Part shown: positions 43,545 to 53,271 of the stretch, one piece after another
Numbering within the stretch: the stretch's first letter is position 1
Layout: every line of letters starts with the position of its first letter
Origin: an uncultured Clostridia bacterium
GTDB lineage: Bacteria > Bacillota > Clostridia > UBA1381
Direction of reading: 5' to 3'
Assembly (NCBI GenBank): GCA_947623955.1
Contig: CANQIP010000005.1
Span: 33,142 to 97,141, forward strand
DNA length: 64,000 nt
The notes under the pieces: generated by a model
What the model saw: the letters and a program-made list of their open reading frames with translations, nothing else
Told to the model about the DNA's origin: nothing
Databases searched by the model: none
Made by a program: the position numbers and the translations under genes

Positions 43545-45821
43545 TTAAAATCTTGTCCATGTGTATACTCTTATCTTATCCGTTTCGGGATTGAAGTCCT
43601 TCGGCAAATCATATCCCACGGCGACATTTGTTTCGCCCATAGCGATCGTGTCGCCGAAGGTTTGTATCGTTTTAACGTCTACAAGCGCGTTGCTGCGATA
43701 TATGGCAAACACAAATGTAACGTCGTCCTTGTAATTGAATTTTTTATTCAAATACAGCTTTTCTATTCTCGTTTTATCCTCGTTTACGCCGATATTTATT
43801 ATCTCAAAAATATCGCGTGACAGAACTTCTATCTCCTGCGTTTTAACGGTTGTTCCCGAAGTAAGACGTATCTTTATTTTCTGCGCCTGTGCCGTCGCAC
43901 TTACGGTAAGAAGTCCCTCGCCGTTTATTTTAATGGGGGCGTTATCGCCGGTTATTACCTTATCACTGCTGTCGAGGACTTCCCATTTAAGTCCTGCGGC
44001 GTCCTTTATCGGCAAGCCGTTATATGATACTGTCGCCGTTGCCTGGAGAGTATCTCCCGCGTATACGTGGTCACTCGCCACATCTAAGGTAAGCTCGTTT
44101 GCCGATACTGATGTTATTTTTATGTTGTCAACATATGTACCCGCCTGAACCTCCAACTTGCCGTAACCCTTATTGTTTCGCTGGTTGAGACCTGTAAATG
44201 TCTGCGGCGTTTCCGCAAGTGTTCCGTCATCGTTATACGTGTAAACATTGCACGACGCGTCTACTCCGGCGGAGTAAATCATCTCAAAATGATACCACTT
44301 ATTTTTATCTATATTACCTATCAAAGTCGAGTACTTGCTGCCGCCGGTTTGCTGTGCAAAATTCGTACTGTTGAGAACAAAGCTTGAATTTTCCGTACCG
44401 TCTTCTCTTTTCAGCCTGAATCCACTGCCCTCCGCGTCAAGCTTAAAATCAAGCTCCGTAAGGATATATCCGTCTTTATTGCCAAACTGGAAAGTCGTCG
44501 CGGATGCTGTATGATACGCCGCCGAGCCGTCTGCGGAAACAGTATCTCTGTCAGCGGTGTCAACAGCCGTTTCACAAGCGTCAGTGAGATACACCGTTTC
44601 TGTGAGGCTGTCGGCTTTTGTTATATTAACCGGAATCGCGTTTGACACCTTTCCGCTTATACTTTCGGCGCGGACGTATATCTTCTGCGGAAGAACGCTC
44701 TCGTCCACGTCAAGATTACCGTTTACAAGTTTAATGTGCGTATTTCCGTTCACCTTTAAATTGTCGGCATTGTAAACCTTCCATACAACGTCGCCTTCCT
44801 CCAAGGTGACAAGACTCCCCTGCTTTGTCGCCGTAACCGTGTATGTGCCGCTTTCTCCTGCCTTTATTTCACCTGCGCCCGCGACGGTGATTACGTCAAA
44901 CTTCTCATCGCCTGTGTCAACGGCTTTAACTGTAATCTCCTTTGTGCCGACAAGCTCCTGTTCGCCGAATGTCGCTTTTGCTTGAACCGTTACGGTCTGA
45001 GCCGTTGCGGTAATGTCAGCCACGAGCGCATTGCTGTTAAGCGAAACGCCGGTCGGGTTTCCGACAAGCGACCACTCCACGGGATATTTCGTAAACTCAA
45101 CTTCGCCGCGTTTCATGGTATAATCAAGCGAAATATTCGTTCCCGCGTCCATCTCATCGTTTACGGCTGTTGTTGTAATCTCAATTGTATCGGGGTTTTC
45201 CTGAACGATAAGCACGTTATCGACCGTTACGTTTGTACCCTGCATATAGCTGAAATGTCTGTCGCTGGCATCGAGATTTCTGAAATCCATGCTTGACGTT
45301 TCCTTAACTTGAGTTCTATTACCGCTTTCCTCATATTTATAAAGTCTGCACGTCGGGTGATGATTATCATCACCGGTAACGCCTTCTATTTCCATAGCGT
45401 ACCAAGCACCTACGGTAAAATCGCCGAGTTCTTGATAATCATTAGTTCCGCTGCCTGTCTTCGTCCGCAGTTTATCTCCGCTAAAGGAAATATCCGGACC
45501 TTGCGCGTTGCTGCTTGTGTCACTTCTGATATTCAGATTTCCTGCGTCCGTATCAAACTTAAAATCAAAGCTCAGCAAAAATTCTTTCGTCGAGTCAAAT
45601 CCGGTTGTGTTGCCTTTAAGATTGAACACGTCGGCAGCTGTCCCTTCGATTTTCAGTGCCTTGCCGTCGGCAGTGGTTCTGCCTTCAGCCGTGCCGCTGT
45701 CAAATGTACTTTTAAGCGCCTCAACGTCATAATCCGCTTTCGTATAATCCGCCGAAACGGGCAGCGCCGCGGCGGAAACGACCATAGCCGCCGTTAATAA
45801 AATCGATAATAATTTCTTCAT
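43545..45821 (-). CDS. Secreted modular beta protein with duplicated LamG-like and Ig-like parts
   Basis: 758 residues. Signal peptide 1-24 ('MKKLLSILLTAAMVVSAAAL'). Two concanavalin-like modules (about 28-225 and 410-590) share 'FDFKFD/LDFKLD', 'WYAMEIEG/WYHFEMIY' and 'VTVDNVLIV/TYVDNIKI' positions, so they are an internal duplication; each is followed by Ig-like repeats ('ITTTAVNDEMDAGTNISLDY', 'LTLDVASDHVYAGDTLQATA'). The end ('VFAIYRSNALVDVKTIQTFG', 'DKIRVYTWTRF') resembles the C-terminal module of the S8 protease. No catalytic motif or anchor is seen; it may bind polysaccharide. It lies 14 bases downstream of the GH2 gene and is surely co-transcribed. Confidence 0.75.
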   Translation of the reverse strand: MKKLLSILLTAAMVVSAAALPVSADYTKADYDVEALKSTFDSGTAEGRTTADGKALKIEGTAADVFNLKGNTTGFDSTKEFLLSFDFKFDTDAGNLNIRSDTSSNAQGPDISFSGDKLRTKTGSGTNDYQELGDFTVGAWYAMEIEGVTGDDNHHPTCRLYKYEESGNRTQVKETSSMDFRNLDASDRHFSYMQGTNVTVDNVLIVQENPDTIEITTTAVNDEMDAGTNISLDYTMKRGEVEFTKYPVEWSLVGNPTGVSLNSNALVADITATAQTVTVQAKATFGEQELVGTKEITVKAVDTGDEKFDVITVAGAGEIKAGESGTYTVTATKQGSLVTLEEGDVVWKVYNADNLKVNGNTHIKLVNGNLDVDESVLPQKIYVRAESISGKVSNAIPVNITKADSLTETVYLTDACETAVDTADRDTVSADGSAAYHTASATTFQFGNKDGYILTELDFKLDAEGSGFRLKREDGTENSSFVLNSTNFAQQTGGSKYSTLIGNIDKNKWYHFEMIYSAGVDASCNVYTYNDDGTLAETPQTFTGLNQRNNKGYGKLEVQAGTYVDNIKITSVSANELTLDVASDHVYAGDTLQATATVSYNGLPIKDAAGLKWEVLDSSDKVITGDNAPIKINGEGLLTVSATAQAQKIKIRLTSGTTVKTQEIEVLSRDIFEIINIGVNEDKTRIEKLYLNKKFNYKDDVTFVFAIYRSNALVDVKTIQTFGDTIAMGETNVAVGYDLPKDFNPETDKIRVYTWTRF

Positions 45822-45835
45822 TCTCTCCGCCTCCT

Positions 45836-48800
45836 TTACTGCGCCTTAGTGTACGTAACGGTCTTGTTATCGTCGTCCTGCTGTACGCCGACGCCGATAT
45901 AACTAAACACAATCGAGTGTACAAAAAACTCTCCGCCAATAACCGATGCGCCTTGTACCGTTTCGTTTGAATCATTCATATTGCCGTTCTTGTAAAGCTG
46001 GTTCTCGCCTTCTTTAATAGTGTAGTAATCACTGCCGACCGTTATTTTAAGCGTATGAACTCCATCAGCATCAGTCGTTATCTCATTCTGAATACCGAGC
46101 TTGTCAAGTATCGGCTTTGCCGGGCTGTATATTCCCGACGGAGTACCCTTGCGTGAACGGATATTATCCGCAAGGGTAAGCTTTTCACTACCTACATATG
46201 TGTCGTAGTAAACGTTCGTGTCTACTTCCTTCTCGATGAGTATTTTGCTCCAATCCACATCAAACGCTTTAATGAGCGCCTGCATCGGATTTACGTTCGA
46301 ACTTACCGGCGCGTTAGCCGAAAGTCCGGGAGCGAGATGTGAAGGCATTACCTCTGTAAGTCCGTTCTCCGTGGGAGCGGCAACTGACGTGATCGTTACG
46401 CTCGCGGGCATCATACCGTCAATATCCATCTTCGCGGTAAGCTTAAAGTCGCCGGCGTTTCTTGTGGATTTTACGAAAATTCTGTTTGTGCCGTTTTCGG
46501 CGTATACGAAATTCTTGCGGATCGTCGACGTATCCGGCGTAAGACCCTGGAAGTACTTGGAAATCGTACCCTGAGAGTTCGGGAAACAGCCTGCGCCCGT
46601 ACCGGAGTTATAGCCGCCCAGATACGTACCTTCGCCGGTGTATTCAAAGCTGATCTTATCATAGTTGAGTACACATACGTTGCCGTCCTTATCCACAACC
46701 TCAACATCGATATACGCTATATCCGAGCCGTCGGCGCGCCAGTCGCTTACGGTTTTGCCTTCATCGTCGGTCTTAACCGCCGTGTGCGGAGTAAGTCTGA
46801 TTTCAACGGGATCTCCCGTGCGTACCTTTTTATCCGTCGCGTCCTTTATCTCATCGCCGTTTACGTCATACGCTTTCGCGACAACCGCGTCGCCCTGCGT
46901 AACGTCAATATTGTCAAACTGATAGATAAACGTGCTGTCAGCCGAGTCATCCGTGCCGATAAGAGTTTCCTTATCGCCGTCAACTCTGTAAAGCTCTACC
47001 TTTGAAACATCCTTTGAGCCGATTACATAAACGGTTTTTGTCTTCGGATCACGCTTCAATTTCTCTGTTGTGTAATCGTCATACCAAATTCTGTTACCAT
47101 TCTTATCGGTTCCGAGATCAACCTCTTTTGTATTGAAATAGTTATATGTGTCGTCGCTCTCCTGCGGGTAGCTCCAGTGACCAACAATGTGTACCGCCGG
47201 AGTATCGGAGTGTGCGACACGCGTACCCTCGAACATTTCCTTTGTCTGTCTTACGGGGTCAACACGTCCCGAGGTACGGCAGTTTTCCGAAGCGGAATTA
47301 CGTCCGTGCATGTTTGAATCTGACCATACCATCATCGCCTCCGCCGAGTACAGGCTCTGTCCCTGACCGGCGCGGTTTGAATAGTAGCCATTGTATTCGC
47401 GGATATTGCTTACGGTGATGCTTTCCTGCGTCTGATCGTGCGCGTCATAGCCATCCATCTTTGATGTACCGTGCAGCGCCTTATTTACATAATCATAGTC
47501 GGGCGGCGAATAATCGTCCCATACGCGCCTCGGCGATTCCTCGCGGGCGTATTCGGTTTCCATAATGGGTCCCGGTTTGCCGTTTGTCGTCATTGCGTTC
47601 TTCGCGTTTGACGCATAGTTGCCGTACATTGTTCCGGCATAGTTACCGTCGTAATTGATCTGATTTGCAAGCTGCGTTGAGCGCGCACCGATAAAGCGCA
47701 TACCGTATGGGTCAATCGTGTTACGAAGTTCCGCCATCTCATTCGCGTGAGCCGCGCTTACCGGGCTGTTACCTGTCTCATAGAACAGTACGGAGGGGCT
47801 GTTTCTGAAATAAATCATTGCGTCACGCATAGCCTCGACACGCTGCGACCACGCTCTGCCCTCCGCGTCGCCTTCCTTGTCGCCCGCGGGACATACGACG
47901 ATTACGCCGTAGCGGTCCGAGGAGCGAACCTCAGGCGGCTTGGGAGTAACGTGCATCCAACGGATGAAGTTTGCGTTGTTCTCCTTTAAGAGAGCCATAT
48001 CGTAGTCCTGCAGCCAGTCGGGAGCCACTCCGATTACAGCCCATTCGTTTGTCGAACGCTGCGCGTAGCCTTTGAGCCATACCGGCTTGTCGTTTATAAG
48101 CACACCCTGCTGCGGGTCATAGCTTACCTTTCTGAAACCGGTGTCCTTCTTCTGAACGTCAACGACCTTGCCTGTAGAGTCCTTCAGAATGGTGTAAACC
48201 GTGTAAAGATACGGGTCTGTATCCGTCCACAGACGCAAGCCGTCCGCTGCATAGCTTGCCTTGATATGCGTAACGTCCGGTGTATTTACCTTCGTTATGC
48301 CGACCGGATTGTCTATATTCTTTTGATTGTATACGTTATCATCCGAAAGCGATTTGTCGGGATTTACGCTGCCTTCAACGGCTGTTTCGTAAACAACGCC
48401 CTTATCGGTTGCAGCCGCTACGTTTGTCTTTGCACTTTCAAACGTGTACGCGAGGTTGCCGTCATTGTCAACGACGTCTACCTGCAGCGTATATTCGCCC
48501 GCCGCACCGCTTTCGTTTCTTACCTCCGCGTCAACGTTGATCGTCGCCTTGCCCGTGCGGCAGTCCTCAAAATTATCGGCGTATATGTAGTTACCCGTCG
48601 TTTTGAGGTTGTTGTACAGCGGTAACGTCTGGTATACTCCGCCCGTCACGTGCAGATACGCGTCGTAAACAAGTCCCGCCTGCGTCTCGTTAAAGCTGCG
48701 GACGTTCCACTGATAGCCCGTGCCTATTTTACCCGAACCGTTTGAATCTCCGATACTTGTGGTAAAGTTATTCGGCGTGTAGCTCGACGCCCACGCGTCG

Positions 48801-49417
48801 CCCGGAACCGTTTCATACGCGAAACGCTTAGAGTTTCCACTCGTCGCGGAACAGTCGTTCGCAATAGCGATAAGCGCGGTTTCGCCTGATTTTACAAATT
48901 TCGTGATGTCAAAGCCCATAGGCGCGGTGCCCGCCTCGTAGTAGCCTACTTTTTGACCGTTTACCCATACATAAGCCGCCTGACGGATGCCTTCAAGCTC
49001 GAAGAACACCTTTCCGTCCGTCGGCAGTGTCGGCACGGTAAACGTCTTTCTGTACAGGAACACGCCCAGTCGTCCCATACCGCCGCCCGCGTCCTTTGTG
49101 TTGGACGTGAACGCATCCTCGCCGTTAATTCCGTGAGGAATTGAAACGGTATCCCACGAGCTGTCGTCGTAGCCGACTTCATAGAATTGTTTGCCGCCCG
49201 CGGCAACCGATTCCCATGCCGCTGTCGCGGATTTTCCCATTCCGTCTTCGGTCTCCTTGAATTTCCAGTCAAGGTTCATGTTGTACGTAACCGACGGGCT
49301 TTCCGGTTCGGTGTACGCCTCGCCGACGCCGTTGTCCGCTTTTGCGGCTAACGGCAGGGCTGTGAACATTGACGCAATCATAGCAAGAGTTATGATTGCA
49401 GAAACAATTTTTTTCAT
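45836..49417 (-). CDS. Secreted glycoside hydrolase family 2 enzyme
   Basis: 1193 residues from the ATG at 49417 (GGAGGAG site); a longer frame upstream lacks a ribosome site. Signal peptide 1-27 (ends 'LPLAAKA'), N-terminal jelly-roll ('DDSSWDTVSIPHGING', 84-99), Ig-like domain, TIM barrel ('GYAQRSTNEWAVIG', 450-463) and C-terminal beta domains. The barrel has 'YETGNSPVS' (546-554) at the acid/base position and 'METEYARE' (619-626, nucleophile candidate E622). The GN is followed by Ser instead of the usual Glu, an atypical subgroup where E547 may replace it. Substrate may be a beta-galactoside or related polysaccharide side chain. Divergent AraC gene suggests induction. Confidence 0.85.
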   Translation of the reverse strand: MKKIVSAIITLAMIASMFTALPLAAKADNGVGEAYTEPESPSVTYNMNLDWKFKETEDGMGKSATAAWESVAAGGKQFYEVGYDDSSWDTVSIPHGINGEDAFTSNTKDAGGGMGRLGVFLYRKTFTVPTLPTDGKVFFELEGIRQAAYVWVNGQKVGYYEAGTAPMGFDITKFVKSGETALIAIANDCSATSGNSKRFAYETVPGDAWASSYTPNNFTTSIGDSNGSGKIGTGYQWNVRSFNETQAGLVYDAYLHVTGGVYQTLPLYNNLKTTGNYIYADNFEDCRTGKATINVDAEVRNESGAAGEYTLQVDVVDNDGNLAYTFESAKTNVAAATDKGVVYETAVEGSVNPDKSLSDDNVYNQKNIDNPVGITKVNTPDVTHIKASYAADGLRLWTDTDPYLYTVYTILKDSTGKVVDVQKKDTGFRKVSYDPQQGVLINDKPVWLKGYAQRSTNEWAVIGVAPDWLQDYDMALLKENNANFIRWMHVTPKPPEVRSSDRYGVIVVCPAGDKEGDAEGRAWSQRVEAMRDAMIYFRNSPSVLFYETGNSPVSAAHANEMAELRNTIDPYGMRFIGARSTQLANQINYDGNYAGTMYGNYASNAKNAMTTNGKPGPIMETEYAREESPRRVWDDYSPPDYDYVNKALHGTSKMDGYDAHDQTQESITVSNIREYNGYYSNRAGQGQSLYSAEAMMVWSDSNMHGRNSASENCRTSGRVDPVRQTKEMFEGTRVAHSDTPAVHIVGHWSYPQESDDTYNYFNTKEVDLGTDKNGNRIWYDDYTTEKLKRDPKTKTVYVIGSKDVSKVELYRVDGDKETLIGTDDSADSTFIYQFDNIDVTQGDAVVAKAYDVNGDEIKDATDKKVRTGDPVEIRLTPHTAVKTDDEGKTVSDWRADGSDIAYIDVEVVDKDGNVCVLNYDKISFEYTGEGTYLGGYNSGTGAGCFPNSQGTISKYFQGLTPDTSTIRKNFVYAENGTNRIFVKSTRNAGDFKLTAKMDIDGMMPASVTITSVAAPTENGLTEVMPSHLAPGLSANAPVSSNVNPMQALIKAFDVDWSKILIEKEVDTNVYYDTYVGSEKLTLADNIRSRKGTPSGIYSPAKPILDKLGIQNEITTDADGVHTLKITVGSDYYTIKEGENQLYKNGNMNDSNETVQGASVIGGEFFVHSIVFSYIGVGVQQDDDNKTVTYTKAQ

Positions 49418-49480
49418 GCTTACTCTCTCCTCCTTGAAATTTTTATCCGCCTTGTACGTCCGCGGCGGATTATGCACCTT

Positions 49481-49560
49481 GCATAATTATTCTTTTGAAT
49501 AATTACATATTTCTGTTATAATTATATCACGGTGCAAAAATCTTTTACATGATTATTCTT
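49481..49560. promoter_or_regulatory. Candidate operators in the GH2/AraC divergent region
   Basis: Two near-identical direct repeats of 14 bases, starting at 49481 (GCATAATTATTCTT) and 49547 (ACATGATTATTCTT), match at 12 positions and are 66 bases apart, about six helical turns. The first overlaps a perfect inverted repeat (49485-49492 with 49497-49504). Also TGCACC (49473-49478) faces GGTGCA (49531-49536). AraC-family proteins bind tandem direct repeats, so these are plausible sites. Confidence 0.5.
49521..49529 (-). promoter_or_regulatory. Extended -10 promoter of the GH2 operon
   Basis: On the minus strand TGATATAAT combines a TG extension with perfect TATAAT (49521-49526) but no good -35 hexamer 17 bases upstream, the pattern of an activator-dependent promoter. 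Confidence 0.5.
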
Positions 49561-49570
49561 GCGAAATATA

Positions 49571-49599
49571 TTGCAAATCTTGCTGTTATGTGTTATAAT
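49571..49599 (+). promoter_or_regulatory. Promoter of the AraC regulator
   Basis: TTGCAA (49571-49576), 17-base spacer, perfect TATAAT (49594-49599); leader about 15-20 bases with an AAAGGAGG site. Confidence 0.72.
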
Positions 49600-49620
49600 T
49601 GTGTAAAGGAGGCGGTAAAT

Positions 49621-50454
49621 ATGGCTAAGCTGTCTTTTCGGCGCAGACATTTCATGTACAGCTACAACAAGTTCCCGCCGCAAAATCTGACATTTCAGAT
49701 ACATCACTACTACGAGGTTCTGTATTTCGTAAGCGGCAGCGCGCGTTACATTATCGACGGCGTCGAATACGATGCCGACGCGGGCGACGTGTTTATCACA
49801 AAGCCGAACGAGCTGCACTCCATCGTGTTCACTGGCGACGAGATGTACGAGCGTCACTTTGTGCAGTTCGATTTAGAGTTTACGAATTTGCTTTCCGCGT
49901 CGCTGACGGAGAGAATAGCCACTGCCGCCGGTAAGCATAAGATAGCCGCCGGCGATGTGAAAAAATACGGCATAGACAAGCTGTTTACGAATATTCAAAG
50001 CTGTGTCGCGAACCGTCCGGCGGAGTATGAGATGCTTGTGCAGACGTACATATTGCAGATGGTCGCCGCGATATGTGAGTGTCTGAGCGTGACGCTGCAA
50101 ACGCCCGCCGAAAACTCGTCAAAGACGCTGAAAATAAAGGGCTACATAAACAAAAACTTCACGCGTTCCCTCACGCTTGACGAAATCGCGGACGCGGTAT
50201 TTTTCAACAAGTACTATATGTGTCATATCTTTAAGTCGGAAACGGGTATGACGATAAAGGAGTATATCGAGCTTTTACGGTTCATGTATGCGCGGAAATT
50301 GTACCAGGACGGTAAGAAAATGTCGGATATCGCCGCCCTGTGCGGGTACAGCGACTACTCTCTGTTCTACAAAAACTTTACAAAGTACAGCGGCGGCGTG
50401 TCTCCCAAGGACTTTTTCAGAAATAGCTTAAACTACACGACCCCCCCCCCATAA
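49621..50454 (+). CDS. AraC family transcription regulator
   Basis: 277 residues from the ATG at 49621. N-terminal cupin effector domain ('HHYYEVLYFVSGSARYIIDG', 'DVFITKPNELHSI') and C-terminal pair of helix-turn-helix motifs ('FTRSLTLDEIADAVFFNKYY' and 'MSDIAALCGYSDYSLFYKNF') characteristic of AraC/XylS proteins, often sensing sugars. It is divergent from the GH2 gene with a shared 203-base region, so it is the likely activator of that unit. The last codons lie in a run of ten C, giving a Thr-Thr-Pro-Pro-Pro end. Confidence 0.9.
   Translation: MAKLSFRRRHFMYSYNKFPPQNLTFQIHHYYEVLYFVSGSARYIIDGVEYDADAGDVFITKPNELHSIVFTGDEMYERHFVQFDLEFTNLLSASLTERIATAAGKHKIAAGDVKKYGIDKLFTNIQSCVANRPAEYEMLVQTYILQMVAAICECLSVTLQTPAENSSKTLKIKGYINKNFTRSLTLDEIADAVFFNKYYMCHIFKSETGMTIKEYIELLRFMYARKLYQDGKKMSDIAALCGYSDYSLFYKNFTKYSGGVSPKDFFRNSLNYTTPPP
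50441..50450 (+). repeat. C10 homopolymer at the 3' end of the AraC gene
   Basis: Exactly ten C in a row form the last proline codons. One base gained or lost would shift the frame at the extreme end and read into the terminator, altering only the tail. It may also be a sequencing-prone site. Confidence 0.9.
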
Positions 50455-50465
50455 AAATATACGCA

Positions 50466-50497
50466 AAGAGCCGCTTTAACGCGGCTCTTCATTTTTT
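50466..50497 (+). terminator. Terminator between the AraC gene and lepA
   Basis: 9-bp perfect stem (50466-50474 with 50481-50489), 6-base loop, then CATTTTTT on the plus strand. It may also end lepA on the other strand. Confidence 0.85.
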
Positions 50498-50498
50498 A

Positions 50499-52307
50499 CT
50501 ATTCATCGAGTTTCAGCACCGACATAAACGCCTCCTGCGGCACTTCAACGCTGCCGACCTGACGCATACGCTTTTTGCCTTCCTTCTGCTTTTCGAGCAG
50601 TTTCTTTTTACGCGTTATGTCGCCGCCGTAGCATTTTGCGAGCACGTCCTTGCGCATGGCGCGTACCGTCTCGCGCGCGATAATTTTTGAGCCTATCGCG
50701 GCTTGTATCGGCACCTCGAAAAGCTGGCGTGGTATCGCGTCCTTTAATTTTTCAGCCATTCTCCTGCCGCGGTTGTACGCCCTGTCCTTATGGACTATAA
50801 ACGACAGCGCGTCCACCATTTCACCGTTCAGGAGTATGTCAAGCTTTACAAGGCTCGACTCGCGGTAGCCGCACAGCTCGTAGTCAAACGACGCGTAGCC
50901 TTTTGTGCGGGATTTTAGCGCGTCGAAAAAGTCGTATATTATCTCGTTCAGCGGCAACTCGTAAAATATCTCCGCGCGGCTCTCGTCCATGTACGTCATA
51001 TCCTTGTATATGCCGCGCCGTTCCTGACAAAGCTCCATGACGTTGCCGACGTAGTCCTTCGGCACCATTATCGACGCCTTTACCATCGGTTCTTCCATGT
51101 ACTCTATCTCGCCCGCAGGCGGCAGGTTCGCGGGGTTGTCCACCCATACCATTTCGCCGTCGGTTTTGTAGACCTTGTATATAACGCTCGGCGCGGTCGT
51201 CACGAGGTCGAGATTGTATTCACGTTCAAGACGTTCCTGTATTATCTCCATGTGCAGAAGTCCCAGAAAGCCGCATCTGAACCCAAATCCGAGCGCGACC
51301 GACGTTTCCGGCTCGAACATGAGAGCCGCATCGTTAAGCTGCAGCTTTGACAGCGCGTCCTTCAAGTCTTCGTACTGCGCGCCGTCGGCTGGGTAAATGC
51401 CGCAGTAAACCATCGGATTTACCTTTTTGTAGCCCGGCAGCGGTTCGGACGCGGGATTGTTTACGGTCGTAACTGTGTCGCCGACGCGTGTGTCCTGAAT
51501 ATTTTTAATGCTCGCCGCGATGTAGCCGACGTCGCCCGCGCACAGTTCCTTTGCGGGGATAAGACCGTTCGGGTGCATTATTCCGACCTCTACAACGTCA
51601 AATTCGGCGTTCGTAGCCATCATGCGTATTCTGTCGCCCGCGCGGAGCGAGCCTTCCTTGACGCGCACATATACGATTACGCCGCGGTAGCTGTCGTAGT
51701 AGCTGTCGAAAATAAGCGCTTTAAGCGGCGCGGACGCGTCGCCCGACGGCGCGGGTATCTTTTCGACTATTTCTTCAAGCACCTCGGCTACGTTCTGACC
51801 CGTTTTAGCCGACACTCTCGGCGCGTCCTCGGCGGGTATGCCGATTACGTCCTCGATTTCGCGTATAACCATGTCGGGGTTCGCCGAGGGCAGGTCGATT
51901 TTATTTATCACGGGTACGACTTCAAGGTCGTGGTCAATCGCGAGATACGTGTTCGCAAGCGTCTGCGCCTCTATTCCCTGCGACGCGTCCACGATAAGAA
52001 TTGCGCCCTCGCACGCCGCGAGCGAGCGCGATACCTCGTAGTTAAAGTCCACGTGACCCGGGGTGTCGATGAGGTTAAGCGTGTATATGCCATCACCGCG
52101 CTTGTATTTGAGCGTTACGGCGTGCGCCTTTATCGTTATGCCGCGCTCGCGCTCAAGATCCATATTGTCCAAAAGCTGTTCTTCCATGTCGCGCTCGCTG
52201 ACCTCGCCCGTAAGCTCCAGAAGTCGGTCGGCAAGCGTGGATTTGCCGTGGTCGATATGCGCTATTATGCAAAAATTTCTTATCTTTTCCTGTCTCTTAT
52301 CCGGCAT
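50499..52307 (-). CDS. lepA: Elongation factor 4 (LepA)
   Basis: 602 residues, typical length. G domain with '[21 protein letters not shown]' in parts (14-30), '[20 protein letters not shown]' and 'NKIDLP', then domains II-V and the LepA-specific C-terminal domain ('[20 protein letters not shown]'). LepA is a ribosomal back-translocase that aids assembly under stress. It lies 25 bases downstream of ftsY, the last gene of the fab-smc superoperon. Confidence 0.96.
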   Translation of the reverse strand: MPDKRQEKIRNFCIIAHIDHGKSTLADRLLELTGEVSERDMEEQLLDNMDLERERGITIKAHAVTLKYKRGDGIYTLNLIDTPGHVDFNYEVSRSLAACEGAILIVDASQGIEAQTLANTYLAIDHDLEVVPVINKIDLPSANPDMVIREIEDVIGIPAEDAPRVSAKTGQNVAEVLEEIVEKIPAPSGDASAPLKALIFDSYYDSYRGVIVYVRVKEGSLRAGDRIRMMATNAEFDVVEVGIMHPNGLIPAKELCAGDVGYIAASIKNIQDTRVGDTVTTVNNPASEPLPGYKKVNPMVYCGIYPADGAQYEDLKDALSKLQLNDAALMFEPETSVALGFGFRCGFLGLLHMEIIQERLEREYNLDLVTTAPSVIYKVYKTDGEMVWVDNPANLPPAGEIEYMEEPMVKASIMVPKDYVGNVMELCQERRGIYKDMTYMDESRAEIFYELPLNEIIYDFFDALKSRTKGYASFDYELCGYRESSLVKLDILLNGEMVDALSFIVHKDRAYNRGRRMAEKLKDAIPRQLFEVPIQAAIGSKIIARETVRAMRKDVLAKCYGGDITRKKKLLEKQKEGKKRMRQVGSVEVPQEAFMSVLKLDE

Positions 52308-52332
52308 TTGTCCGTTCTCCAGTCTGTATTAT

Positions 52333-53244
52333 TTAATCCTCGAAAAGCGCTTTCGCAAAATCCGCACTGTCAAATTCGCGCAGATCGTCTATACCCTCGC
52401 CCACGCCGATAAATTTGACGGGCAGCGATTGCTCCTTCGATATTGTTATCACTATGCCGCCCTTTGCCGTGCCGTCGAGTTTTGTGAGAATTATGCCCGT
52501 TATGTTCGCCGCCTCGGAGAACAGTTTCGCCTGACTTACGGCGTTCTGTCCCGTTGACGCGTCAAGCACAAGCAGCGTCTCCTTCGCGCAGCCGCCGAGT
52601 TCGCGCTCTATCACGCGGTTTATCTTTTCAAGTTCAGCCATGAGATTTTTCTTGTTATGCAAGCGTCCGGCGGTGTCGCATATAAGCAAATCCGCGCCGC
52701 GCGCCTTTGCCGCGCCGCACGCGTCAAACACAACAGCGGCGGGGTCGGTGCCTTCCGTGTTCTTTATTATATCCACGCCCGCGCGTTTCGCCCATATGTC
52801 AAGCTGGTCTATCGCGGCGGCCCGGAACGTGTCGGCGGCGGCGAGCATTACCTTCTTGCCCATACCGGCATAGTACGCGGCTATCTTGCCTATGCTCGTC
52901 GTCTTGCCCACGCCGTTTACGCCTATTATAAGCATTACCGACGGCTTTGTCGAAACATTGACGCTTGTGTCGCGCTCGGACAGTATCTCGCTTATAATGT
53001 CTTTAAGTTCTTCTTTCACAACGTTGCCGTCCGTTATGCGCTTGTACGTTACGCGGTCGCGCAGCTCGTCTATTATATACTCGGTCGTCTCAACGCCGAT
53101 GTCAGCCATAATAAGCGCCTCTTCAAGGCTGTCGAACAAGTCCTCGTCAACCTTGACGAAGTTGCTGAACACGTTGTTGAACTGATCCGAAAGACTTTCG
53201 CGTGTTTTCGTAAGACCCTGTTTCAGCTTGTCAAAAAATCCCAT
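52333..53244 (-). CDS. ftsY: SRP receptor GTPase FtsY
   Basis: 303 residues. NG domain with P-loop 'GVNGVGKTTSIGKIAAYYAG', 'DTAGRLHNKKNLMAELEKI' and 'TKLDGTAKGGIVI'. The acidic A domain of E. coli FtsY is absent, as usual in Gram-positives, so membrane contact is through the N-terminal helix ('KLKQGLTKTRESLSDQ'). It receives Ffh-bound nascent chains at the membrane. It follows smc by 27 bases, the common smc-ftsY order. Confidence 0.96.
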   Translation of the reverse strand: MGFFDKLKQGLTKTRESLSDQFNNVFSNFVKVDEDLFDSLEEALIMADIGVETTEYIIDELRDRVTYKRITDGNVVKEELKDIISEILSERDTSVNVSTKPSVMLIIGVNGVGKTTSIGKIAAYYAGMGKKVMLAAADTFRAAAIDQLDIWAKRAGVDIIKNTEGTDPAAVVFDACGAAKARGADLLICDTAGRLHNKKNLMAELEKINRVIERELGGCAKETLLVLDASTGQNAVSQAKLFSEAANITGIILTKLDGTAKGGIVITISKEQSLPVKFIGVGEGIDDLREFDSADFAKALFED

Positions 53245-53271
53245 GATTTACCGTTCCTTTCATGTATGTTG

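Noticed and set aside
51573-52412. A 279-codon plus-strand open frame across lepA
   Set aside because: It crosses two genes on the other strand, has no ribosome site and matches no family.
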